64,000 bases of DNA from JBCBKL01 sp038521825 (lineage in GTDB: Bacteria; Pseudomonadota; Alphaproteobacteria; Rhodobacterales; Rhodobacteraceae): positions 1 through 64,000 of the forward strand of contig JBCBKL010000001.1 in the NCBI GenBank assembly GCA_038521825.1, read 5' to 3'. Position numbers and translations under genes: made by a program. Below are positions 36,003-43,932 of this stretch, in pieces. Position 1 is the first letter of the stretch. The number at the start of each line of letters is the position of its first letter. Below the pieces are notes generated by a model that was given only the letters and a program-made list of their open reading frames with translations, was not told the origin of the DNA and did no database searches.

Positions 36003-39000
36003 ATGACATATCAGAACTACCAATTCACGGCATATACCGAAGCCGATCTGCTGCAAGGTAAAAACGGCAGCTCCATCGGGTCCGGCGACAAATTCACGAT
36101 GCCTGGTTCGGCCAGTGTCACCATGTCGACATCCGACAACGGCCGTTACCTTTCGGGCGATGATGACGATCAGGCATTAGACAGCACCGGCCAAGAGGCG
36201 CACGTTGATGGCCAACGGGTCGGCGGCAAAATGTATGCCGAGAAGTACCATGTTCTCTACGGCTCAGATGGGAAGAAGTACTACCTGATCGAAATCGAGA
36301 TCGAGGATTACGATGCGCCCGGCAAGGGCGATGACTTCTTTTCGTTTTACGGCGACATCCCATCGGCAGGTGTTGAGCTGTACGTTTCGCATTCGTGCAA
36401 CGTCAGAGGCAATTGGGTCGACTACAAGTGTCTGACCGCCGGGGACGCGGCACCATCGAACACCCCTCCGACCTTCACGAACTTGCCTGAGAACGGGGTT
36501 TTTTGCATTGACGAAAACACGACGCTCGTTATCGACGTCAATTCTAACGACGCGGATGGCGATGCCGTCACCTATGAGATCGTCGGCGGTCGCGACAAGG
36601 ACTTCTTTGAAATCGATGCCAGCACGGGTGAGCTGACCTTTGTCGCTCCGCCTGACTACGAGAACCCGCAATCTGGCGGCAACAACAACACCTATGACGT
36701 GACCGTCAAAGTCTCTGACGGCAAGGGTGGCCATGACGTCAAAGCGTTGTGGGTCAAGGTCAAGGACGTTGATGAGCCGGCGCCAAAGCCCGGCAACTGT
36801 ATCGTGATCGAAGCAGAAGACATGCATCTGAGCGGCTATCGGGTCGAACACCGCGATGCCGCCTCGGGCGGAGAAAATATCAAGCTGTCCGACTACAAGG
36901 GGTTTGCAACCACCAACTTCGATGGCCCTGCAGGCACCTATGACCTGAACCTCAGCTATCTCGACGAGAACGACGGTCAGGGATTCATCGACATCTTCAT
37001 CAACGGGACGTTTGTATACTGCATCGAGCTCAACCAGGACACCGACGGCGGCGGCTGGGCTGGTAGCAGCAGCGCGTTTTCGGTCGCAACAGTGCAGGAT
37101 CTGGTCCTGAACCCGGGCGATGAGATTAAGATCAAGGGCCGCAAAGACGGCTGCGAATACGCGCGGATCGACAAGATCGAACTGTGCCAGGATGGTCAGC
37201 CCTGTCCCGAAGACTTCCTGAAGCTCGACTTCGAAGGCCTCGACAAAGGTGACATCGTCGACACCCAGGTTCCCGGTGTCACGATCACCGCGGCCCGCGA
37301 CGGGGATGCGGGCACCAACGCCGCAATGATCTTTGACAGCGATCATCCGACAGGCGGTGATCATGACCTTGAATACGATGGTCGGGGGAACATCCTGATC
37401 ATCTCGGAAGACGACGACAGCAGCGACCCGGATGACAATGCGGGGGGTGGTGTCATCTGTTTTGACTTTGACCAGCCCTCGGCGGTTCACGATATCGTCC
37501 TGCTCGACATCGAAGAGAATGGCGGCAAGATCGAACTTTTCGATGCATCGGGCGCCCTGATCAAAACCGTTGCCATCCCAAGTGCGGGCGACAATTCGGC
37601 CCAGACCATCTTTCTCGATGCCGAGGACGTTACCTCGATGAAGGTGACGCTGGTCGGGTCCGGCGCGGTGGATGATCTGTGCTGGAAGCCGGGCGAGGCG
37701 CCGCAGCCGGGCGCGATCGAGGGCCGCATCTTTTGCGACGACAACGACGACTCGGTCGACAATGCAGAGCCGGGTGTCGGCGGTGTTCTGGTCACCTTGC
37801 TCGACAGTACCGGGGCAGTGGTCGACACGACAACAACCGCGGCTGATGGATCGTACCTGTTCGATAACCTACCTGCAGGCGACTATTCCGTCCTGTTTCC
37901 GACCGAGGTCGACGGTAAGGTTCTTGTCGAAGCCGATGTTGGCGGTGACGACACGATCGACAGCGACGCCGATCAGAACACCGGTGAGACCGGCGCCGTT
38001 ACGGTCATCGCGGGCCAGACGACGTCCGATGTGGACGCAGGCGTAGAGGATCCGGGCACGGCTTCGGTCGCGGGCCGGTACTTCTGCGATGAGAATGACG
38101 ATGATGTCGACAACGCGGAACCAGGCGTAGGCGGTGTTACGGTGTCTCTCCTGCAGGGCAGTGCCGTTATTGCCACGACAACCACGGCGGCGGATGGATC
38201 ATACAGTTTCACCGGCCTTGACGCGGGCGAGTACTCCGTTCTCTTCGCGGCCGAGCCAACCGGTAAGGTCTTTGTCGCCCAAGATGCGGGTGGCGACGAT
38301 ACGGTTGACAGTGATGTCGATCCGGCGACGGGTCAGACCGCGCCCTTCTCGCTTGCGCTTGGCGAGAACAAGGAAGATGTCGATGCTGGCGTAGAAGATC
38401 CGGAAACCGCGTCCATTTCGGGCCGATACTTCTGTGATGACAATGGCGATGACATCGACAACGCAGAGCCGGGCGTTGGCGGCGTAACGGTGTCGCTGGT
38501 CCAGGGTGGCACAGTCGTCGGCACCACGGTGACGGCTTCTGATGGATCCTATAGCTTCAGCAATCTTGATGCCGGTGACTACGCGGTTCTCTTTGCTGCT
38601 GAACCGACCGGGAAAGCGTTCGTGGCTCAAGATGTGGGTAGCGATGACACGGTTGACTCGGATGTCGATCCGGCCACGGGTCAGACCGCGACCTTCTCGC
38701 TTGCGCTTGGTGAGAACAAGACCGATGTGGACGCTGGCGTCGTTGATCCCGGCACCGCGTCGATCGCGGGCCGGATTTTCTGTGACGAGAACGACAACTC
38801 GGTCGATGATGCAGAGCCCGGCGTTGGCGGCGTGACCGTCACGCTGCTGAGCGGTGGACTTGTTGTCGGCACGACCGTGACCGAGGCTGATGGTTCTTAC
38901 ATCTTCGAGAATCTTGATGCTGGTGACTATGTCGTGGATTTCCCGACCGACGTCGACGGCAAGATCCTCGTCGACGCCAATGTGGGTGGTAACGACACGG

Positions 39001-40412
39001 TCGACAGCGATGCCAATCAAGGTACCGGTGAAACCGGGGTGATCACCTTGAACATCGGCGATGCCGTGACGGATGTCGATGCCGGCATCGAAGATCCGGG
39101 CACTGCGGAAATCGGCGATCGTGTCTTCATCGATGCCAACGGTAACGGCGTGCAGGATGCGGGCGAGGTCGGTCTCGATGGTGTTACCGTGACGCTGCGC
39201 GACAGCACCGGGAACACGCGCACGGTCGTCACGGCAGGCGGTGGTCTGTACCTTTTCGACAACCTGGATGCGGGTGACTACACGGTCGATTTCAGCGAAC
39301 CGGATGGTTTCGATTTCACCGCTCAGGATATCGGCGATGATACATTCGACAGCGATGCCGATCCGATCACGGGTGAGACGGCAACGATCTCGCTTGCCAT
39401 CGGTGAAAGCAACCTGACCATCGATGCCGGAGTTATCAGCGAAGATCCAACGCTTCTGGACGACATGGGCAAAACCTGTGCTGACGAGGCGATCATGATC
39501 GACGTTCTGGCGAACGACACCGACGGTCCGGGTCAGGTGCTGACAATCACGGAAGTTGATGGTCAAGCCATCACAGAAGGCGTCAGCATCACCACGGCCA
39601 TAGGCACCGTCGTCACCTTGTCTGGCGGTAAGCTCGTGTTTGATGGCGAGACTGCATACCAAAGCCTCGACATTGGAGAAGAAGCGATCGAGACGATCTC
39701 GTACACCGTTTCTGACGGGCTTGGCGGCGAGGCGATGGCAGACGTTGATGTGACGTTCTGTGGTGTCGCCGAGACGCTGGAGGAACTCTTTGCGAGCCTT
39801 CCGCAATCCACGACCTACAAGATCGCTGCGACAGATGCAGAAAGCCCGATCGAACCAGATGCGTTCACCATTGAAATGTCCAACACCGGTGATGCGCGCT
39901 TTGACGGTGTGGTTTTTGAACAGGCTTACTGTCTAAGCCTGCTTGACCCGGCCGATGGTGCCGAACTGCTGACGAATGCGCCGACGCTGACTGGCGACGT
40001 TCTCGATGGTAAGGACAGCTCGGTGCTCGCAGGTCGGTCGAGTTTTGCGACCGGGGGCTCAGCAGTGGACAACCTTGGCTATATCAACTGGATCCTCAAC
40101 GAGGACTTCGAGTCAAATGGGGCTGGGTCGGTTGACGGACAGTTCACCGGTTGGGAGATCCAGCGGGCGATCTGGGAATTCACGGATCAGTTCGATACCG
40201 ACTATCTGTCGAATTTTGATGCGGGTTATGGGGACGATGCCGATGTGGACTTCATTGTCAACGCGGCCTTGGCTGATCCAGCGAATGCCAACTTCATGTC
40301 CGGACCCGGCGGCATCGCCAGCCTGATCATCGATCCGAACCCGGCAACGTCGACTAACTCTCAGCCTTTCATCGTCGCCTTCGGCTTCGACGATAACGAT
40401 TGCCTTTGCTGA
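36003..40412 (+). CDS. Large SdrD_B-repeat surface protein with C-terminal thioester-like domain
   Basis: This is a 1469-residue, strongly acidic protein. In order: an N-terminal domain (1-150) like those of secreted Rhodobacteraceae proteins; a cadherin-like domain (about 155-260); a carbohydrate-binding-like domain (about 265-400; IEAEDMHLSGYRVEHRD); a beta domain (about 410-560); five SdrD_B-like units (565-1143); a second cadherin-like domain (about 1145-1255); and a C-terminal domain with YC at Cys1310, GYINWILN, and IQRAIWEFTD at Gln1387. That Cys...Gln-x-A-I-W spacing resembles Gram-positive thioester adhesin domains. There is no N-terminal signal peptide, which points to type I secretion. 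The start at 36003 has an SD; an ATG at 35931 adds 24 residues. Confidence 0.85.
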   Translation: MTYQNYQFTAYTEADLLQGKNGSSIGSGDKFTMPGSASVTMSTSDNGRYLSGDDDDQALDSTGQEAHVDGQRVGGKMYAEKYHVLYGSDGKKYYLIEIEIEDYDAPGKGDDFFSFYGDIPSAGVELYVSHSCNVRGNWVDYKCLTAGDAAPSNTPPTFTNLPENGVFCIDENTTLVIDVNSNDADGDAVTYEIVGGRDKDFFEIDASTGELTFVAPPDYENPQSGGNNNTYDVTVKVSDGKGGHDVKALWVKVKDVDEPAPKPGNCIVIEAEDMHLSGYRVEHRDAASGGENIKLSDYKGFATTNFDGPAGTYDLNLSYLDENDGQGFIDIFINGTFVYCIELNQDTDGGGWAGSSSAFSVATVQDLVLNPGDEIKIKGRKDGCEYARIDKIELCQDGQPCPEDFLKLDFEGLDKGDIVDTQVPGVTITAARDGDAGTNAAMIFDSDHPTGGDHDLEYDGRGNILIISEDDDSSDPDDNAGGGVICFDFDQPSAVHDIVLLDIEENGGKIELFDASGALIKTVAIPSAGDNSAQTIFLDAEDVTSMKVTLVGSGAVDDLCWKPGEAPQPGAIEGRIFCDDNDDSVDNAEPGVGGVLVTLLDSTGAVVDTTTTAADGSYLFDNLPAGDYSVLFPTEVDGKVLVEADVGGDDTIDSDADQNTGETGAVTVIAGQTTSDVDAGVEDPGTASVAGRYFCDENDDDVDNAEPGVGGVTVSLLQGSAVIATTTTAADGSYSFTGLDAGEYSVLFAAEPTGKVFVAQDAGGDDTVDSDVDPATGQTAPFSLALGENKEDVDAGVEDPETASISGRYFCDDNGDDIDNAEPGVGGVTVSLVQGGTVVGTTVTASDGSYSFSNLDAGDYAVLFAAEPTGKAFVAQDVGSDDTVDSDVDPATGQTATFSLALGENKTDVDAGVVDPGTASIAGRIFCDENDNSVDDAEPGVGGVTVTLLSGGLVVGTTVTEADGSYIFENLDAGDYVVDFPTDVDGKILVDANVGGNDTVDSDANQGTGETGVITLNIGDAVTDVDAGIEDPGTAEIGDRVFIDANGNGVQDAGEVGLDGVTVTLRDSTGNTRTVVTAGGGLYLFDNLDAGDYTVDFSEPDGFDFTAQDIGDDTFDSDADPITGETATISLAIGESNLTIDAGVISEDPTLLDDMGKTCADEAIMIDVLANDTDGPGQVLTITEVDGQAITEGVSITTAIGTVVTLSGGKLVFDGETAYQSLDIGEEAIETISYTVSDGLGGEAMADVDVTFCGVAETLEELFASLPQSTTYKIAATDAESPIEPDAFTIEMSNTGDARFDGVVFEQAYCLSLLDPADGAELLTNAPTLTGDVLDGKDSSVLAGRSSFATGGSAVDNLGYINWILNEDFESNGAGSVDGQFTGWEIQRAIWEFTDQFDTDYLSNFDAGYGDDADVDFIVNAALADPANANFMSGPGGIASLIIDPNPATSTNSQPFIVAFGFDDNDCLC
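37695..39431 (+). repeat. Five tandem SdrD_B-like units of about 348 bp
   Basis: Unit starts fall at about 37695, 38043, 38391, 38739 and 39087, each 348 bp (116 residues), with the last about 345. Each unit opens with GRxFCDxNxD-type calcium-site residues, then AEPGVGGVTV, a DGSYxFxNLDAGDY stretch, and a closing VDAG. Units 2 and 3 are close to identical. The fifth has diverged (FIDANGNGVQDAGE) and looks more like the canonical SdrD_B form. Confidence 0.88.
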
Positions 40413-40425
40413 TCCGAAACAACCT

Positions 40426-40449
40426 CGGGGCGCGTTCCGATGCGCCCCG
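40426..40449 (+). terminator. Hairpin after the SdrD-repeat gene
   Basis: CGGGGCGC (40426-40433) pairs perfectly with GCGCCCCG (40442-40449) around 8 bases, 14 bp past the stop. It lacks a strong T-tract, so termination may be partial and the downstream genes could still be transcribed. Confidence 0.45.
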
Positions 40450-40545
40450 GTCCGAGATTTGTGCGTCTAACGCGCAGATGAACCACACGAATGATTGCTT
40501 CTGGTCGTCGGGTGGTAATTTCTACAGAAGCGTAAGGAGTGTTTG

Positions 40546-40731
40546 ATGAATAAGCTTCTAATCTCTGCTGCCGCAGTGGTGATGGCATCTCCGGCGTTTG
40601 CGTCCGTTAACACGCCTCCACCACCTGCGACAGCCGTTCCAGAAATCAGTGCCTTGGAAGGCACGGCGGCTCTGGCCGCCGTGGCTGCTATCGTTCTTCT
40701 GGCTTGGGAGCGTCGCCGTCGCTCGGCGTAA
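40546..40731 (+). CDS. VPEIS-CTERM (VPEID-type) exosortase substrate, 61 residues
   Basis: The protein has a signal peptide (1-19, MNKLLISAAAVVMASPAFA), a proline-rich stretch of eleven residues (SVNTPPPPATA), the sorting motif VPEIS (31-35), a hydrophobic helix (about 40-54) and a basic end (RRRRSA). This is the VPEID-CTERM layout recognised by exosortase E. After signal-peptide removal and sorting, only about a dozen residues would remain outside. AAGGAGTG precedes the ATG, which I prefer to the TTG three bases upstream. It is next to the exosortase gene. Confidence 0.9.
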   Translation: MNKLLISAAAVVMASPAFASVNTPPPPATAVPEISALEGTAALAAVAAIVLLAWERRRRSA

Positions 40732-40748
40732 GTTTCTCTGATACCAAG

Positions 40749-40782
40749 AACAGGCCCGTTCCCGCTGGGGTTCGGGCCTGTT
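40749..40782 (+). terminator. Hairpin between the VPEIS gene and the exosortase gene
   Basis: AACAGGCCCG (40749-40758) pairs with CGGGCCTGTT (40773-40782) in a 10-bp stem with a 14-base loop. It sits 18 bp after the stop of the small gene and 26 bp before the exosortase start. The T-run after it is short (TTT), so it may reduce rather than block read-through and keep the enzyme below its substrate. Confidence 0.55.
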
Positions 40783-40807
40783 TGCCAACCCTTGCGCGAG
40801 ACATTTG

Positions 40808-42421
40808 ATGCCAGTGGATCTGACGACCCAGCCTCAGTCGATTAGACGGCCAATTTGGAATCTCCGGTTCGCCTTGGGGCTGTTTCTGATCGAGTTGATA
40901 ACGATTGGTGCGGTTTTTAAGCACCTGATCGACTTCGAATGTCGGGCTAACTGGCCTGTCACGATATGCAGCGGGGCGGGCGGAGTGATCGTCTCGGCTT
41001 ATGTCAGTCTTGCCGCGCTCGGGCTTATGTTCGCCCTCTTCCCGGATGCCTTAAGGAATCTGATCGCCGAGGCCGGAACGTCGGCGAAAGCGCTGGCCGT
41101 GAATGTGTCAGGTTTGGTGATTACGCTCTTGCCCGCTATTATTCTGCACAACCAAACCGGAGGGGCGCCAATCAACGTTGTCCTGGGGCTTTGGGCGGTT
41201 GGTTTGACCGTCCTGACCCTCGGTATCCTCCGATACATCGCGCCCCTTGCGCGCTGGATGGCGCTGCTGGCTGATCGCGGCCTTGCAATACTGATGGTTC
41301 TGGGGGTCGGTATTATCGCACCGCTTCTTGCTGGAACAATTCGTCCCATCTGGCGGCTGGATACCATTGCCGATCTTACGTTTCGGGCTGTTGCGTCGGT
41401 GATCGAAACGCTTGGCTATCAGGTCGAGGCCTATCCGGCCAACAAGGTCATTGGTTTTGGCGATTTCTTTGTCAGCGTCGCGCCTGTCTGCTCGGGCGTC
41501 GAGGGGATTGCCCTCGTCACGATTTTTGTAACCCTTTACCTTGTCTTGTTCCGGTCTGAGCTTCGGTTCCCAGCCGCCTTGCTGATCTATCCGATCGGGA
41601 TCCTTGTGAGCGCTACGCTGAACATCGTGCGGATCTCGGTCCTCTTGATCTTCGGGCTCGAAGGGTATCCGGAACTGGCTGTTGGCGGCTTTCACAGCCA
41701 TGCGGGTTGGCTGATGTTCACACTGATTGCCCTTGGGGTTGTCATCGGTGCCCGGACTGTGCCGGCTTTGCAAAAGCAGGCGCCGGGTGTCGCTACTACG
41801 TCAGATCATCGACCAGCACTGGCTTTCTTCAGTGATCCGCAGGTCGCCAAGATCTTTCCTTTTGCGATCTTCATGTTCAGCGCATTGCTCGTCCAGGCAT
41901 TCAGCCAGGCACCGGGCGTTGTCTATCCTCTCCGGGCACTGGCCATGGCGGCTGCCTTGTTGGCGTTCGCATCGGTTCTTACGCAGCCGAAATGGCGCAT
42001 CTCGCCTGATGCGTTGATTGTTGGTGTGATTGTCGGGTTGGGCTGGGTATTGATCCCGTACTCTGTCGAGGACGCAACGCCGGCATATGCCAGGCTTACC
42101 GGTCTTGCCTTGATTGGTTGGATGGTCGCGCGCGGCATCGGAACAATCGTTCTGGTCCCCATCATCGAAGAGCTGTTTTTCCGCGATTATCTCGAAGGAA
42201 AGATCCGGCCATTTTGCGGGTCTATCGTCGCGGCGATATTCACGGCATCCCTATTTGCAGCGCTACATGACCGTTGGATCGAGGCGTTTTCCGCCGGGCT
42301 CGCCTTTTCTTGGGTAATGCGCCGCAACAATCGGGTAACAGACGCGATCGTGGCACATGCTGTCGCAAACCTGATTGTATTTGGCTATGCCATTACGACC
42401 CGTCAGATGCACATTATCTGA
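40808..42421 (+). CDS. Exosortase E fused to CPBP-family intramembrane protease
   Basis: This 537-residue multi-pass inner-membrane protein joins two enzymes. The exosortase part has the catalytic cysteine at 228 (VAPVCSGVEG), arginine at 275 (LNIVRIS) and histidine at 296 (GGFHSHAGW). The CPBP/CAAX-protease part (about 345-537) has E454-E455 (IEELFFRDYLEG), H487 (LHDRW) and H517 (AHAVANLIVFG). All expected catalytic residues are present. It is the fused exosortase E/protease known from Rhodobacterales VPEID systems. I start at the ATG at 40808. Confidence 0.95.
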   Translation: MPVDLTTQPQSIRRPIWNLRFALGLFLIELITIGAVFKHLIDFECRANWPVTICSGAGGVIVSAYVSLAALGLMFALFPDALRNLIAEAGTSAKALAVNVSGLVITLLPAIILHNQTGGAPINVVLGLWAVGLTVLTLGILRYIAPLARWMALLADRGLAILMVLGVGIIAPLLAGTIRPIWRLDTIADLTFRAVASVIETLGYQVEAYPANKVIGFGDFFVSVAPVCSGVEGIALVTIFVTLYLVLFRSELRFPAALLIYPIGILVSATLNIVRISVLLIFGLEGYPELAVGGFHSHAGWLMFTLIALGVVIGARTVPALQKQAPGVATTSDHRPALAFFSDPQVAKIFPFAIFMFSALLVQAFSQAPGVVYPLRALAMAAALLAFASVLTQPKWRISPDALIVGVIVGLGWVLIPYSVEDATPAYARLTGLALIGWMVARGIGTIVLVPIIEELFFRDYLEGKIRPFCGSIVAAIFTASLFAALHDRWIEAFSAGLAFSWVMRRNNRVTDAIVAHAVANLIVFGYAITTRQMHII

Positions 42422-42430
42422 AATCCCAGG

Positions 42431-42592
42431 CTATTTCTTTGAGTTGCCGTTGCCGGTCAGCAGATCGTATCCGACCAATGCCGTTGCAAAGGCAATAACG
42501 ACCAGCAGATCGGGCTCCTGCACCTTCCAGCCAAGGATGCCCACAAACCCGATAAACACGGCGAACGCGACCAGGGATAGCAGCAGTTTCAT
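42431..42592 (-). CDS. Small membrane protein of 53 residues, co-transcribed with amidase
   Basis: This short ORF reads MKLLLSLVAFAVFIGFVGIL, then GWKVQEPDLLVVIAFATALV, then GYDLLTGNGNSKK. It predicts two hydrophobic helices (about 2-22 and 28-47) with a short loop. Its ATG overlaps the amidase TGA (ATGA), a translational-coupling signature that supports expression. It is the last gene of the TRAP-amidase unit. I do not recognise a family; a regulatory or accessory role for the transporter is a guess. Confidence 0.7.
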   Translation of the reverse strand: MKLLLSLVAFAVFIGFVGILGWKVQEPDLLVVIAFATALVGYDLLTGNGNSKK

Positions 42593-43932
42593 GTTTCACC
42601 TCCGTCATCTCCGGCCCAATCATAAAGCCATTGCGCCGTTCTAAGTAGTCGCGCGTCGTCACCCCGGGCGCTGACAAGCTGAACGCCCATCGGCAGATCA
42701 TTGGTTGCCGATAGGATGGGCACTGTGATCGATGGCGTCCCGCAATAGGTCCAAAGACCGTTAAAGATCGAGTCTCCGGTGCTTTCCAAACCCCTGGGCG
42801 CTGCACCAGGGGCCGCGGGACAAAGGATCGCGTCGGCACGATCAAAGATCTCGGTTAGACCGGAATAGAGCACCTCGCGCCAATCAAGCGCAGCCAGATA
42901 ATCACTGGCCGGGATCACCGCGCCTTCTTCGAGCGCCTCACGCGTTTGTGGGCCCAGCTGATCGAGGTGCCGTGCATACCGGTAATAGTTCTTGGCCATC
43001 TCTGCGTAGTTGATCCGCTGGCGCAGAGCCGCCGCGTTGTCGAAGGCCGAAGGCAATGGCACCTCGAACACCTGCTCTCCCAATGCTTCGCAGAGGGTGG
43101 CAAAGGCGTCGTGCGTGTCTTTGTCCGCATTGTCCCAGCCGGGCGGTTTCACAAAAGCGAAGACCGGCTCAAAGGGTGGCTTGCTCTGACAGGTACCCAA
43201 AAGATCGGGCGGCGGGGCAAAGGTCGTTGCCGTGTCTGCGGCGTCGTAGCCAAAAAGTGCATCGCCAACCAGGGCCGCCTCTGCAGGGCTACGGGCGAAA
43301 ACGCCCAGCGTATCGAGAGACTGCGATTGCTGCAGAACGCCGCGCCTTGGGATCGCACCGAATGTCGGCTTAAAGCCGGTGACGCCACAAAAGGCTGCGG
43401 GGCGAATGACCGATCCCCCGGTTTGGGTACCGATGGCCAGGGGCACCATGGCATCGGCCACAGCTGCGGCCGAGCCTGATGATGATCCGCCGGCTGTGTG
43501 ATCTTGTGCGTGTGGGTTCTTGGTGGCACCGGGATACAAGAAGGCCAGTTCGGTGGTAACGGTCTTGCCCATGATGATCGCGCCGGCCCGCCGCAGCGCT
43601 TCGACCACAAAGGCGTCATGACTGGGCACGCGGCCTTGATCAACCGGGCAGCCGTTTTCTGTCGGGATCCGCGCCGTATCGATCACATCTTTCAGGCCGA
43701 CCGGAATGCCATGTAGCGGCCCGACTCCGCGACCGCGACCCCGCAGCGTGTCGAGCTCCTTTGCCTGTTTCAGAACGAATTCCGGATCATGCCAGGCCCA
43801 TGCATTGATCTCCGGCTCCCGCTCAACAATCCGCGCGAGATAAGCTTCAGCGACCTCGACGGCGCGCAAAGCACCGCTGGCAAGGCGGTCCCTGAGGGTC
43901 AGCGCGTCCAATGCCCGAATGTCAGCCGCCAT
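42589..43932 (-). CDS. Amidase-signature family amidohydrolase
   Basis: The 447-residue protein carries the Ser-cisSer-Lys catalytic signature: lysine in GIPVGLKDVIDT and serines in TAGGSSSGSAAA, followed by GTQTGGSVIRPAAFCGVTGFKPTFG. Amidases of this group hydrolyse amides, nitrile-derived amides or allophanate-like compounds; the substrate is unknown. It overlaps the DctM stop by 11 bp, and its position after a TRAP permease suggests an imported amide-bearing compound. It has no signal peptide. Confidence 0.93.
   Translation of the reverse strand: MAADIRALDALTLRDRLASGALRAVEVAEAYLARIVEREPEINAWAWHDPEFVLKQAKELDTLRGRGRGVGPLHGIPVGLKDVIDTARIPTENGCPVDQGRVPSHDAFVVEALRRAGAIIMGKTVTTELAFLYPGATKNPHAQDHTAGGSSSGSAAAVADAMVPLAIGTQTGGSVIRPAAFCGVTGFKPTFGAIPRRGVLQQSQSLDTLGVFARSPAEAALVGDALFGYDAADTATTFAPPPDLLGTCQSKPPFEPVFAFVKPPGWDNADKDTHDAFATLCEALGEQVFEVPLPSAFDNAAALRQRINYAEMAKNYYRYARHLDQLGPQTREALEEGAVIPASDYLAALDWREVLYSGLTEIFDRADAILCPAAPGAAPRGLESTGDSIFNGLWTYCGTPSITVPILSATNDLPMGVQLVSARGDDARLLRTAQWLYDWAGDDGGET

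Noticed and set aside
35737..36009. Minus-strand frame of 90 codons in the paa-SdrD gap
   Set aside because: It runs into the start of the large gene, has no ribosome-binding site and reads as random sequence.
37695..39431. CRISPR array or mobile repeat in the 348-bp units
   Set aside because: The units are in-frame protein repeats with conserved SdrD_B residues.
38199..39806. Long minus-strand frame opposite the SdrD-repeat gene
   Set aside because: It mirrors the tandem repeats of the coding strand. The protein is Arg/His rich and repetitive only because the sense strand is.
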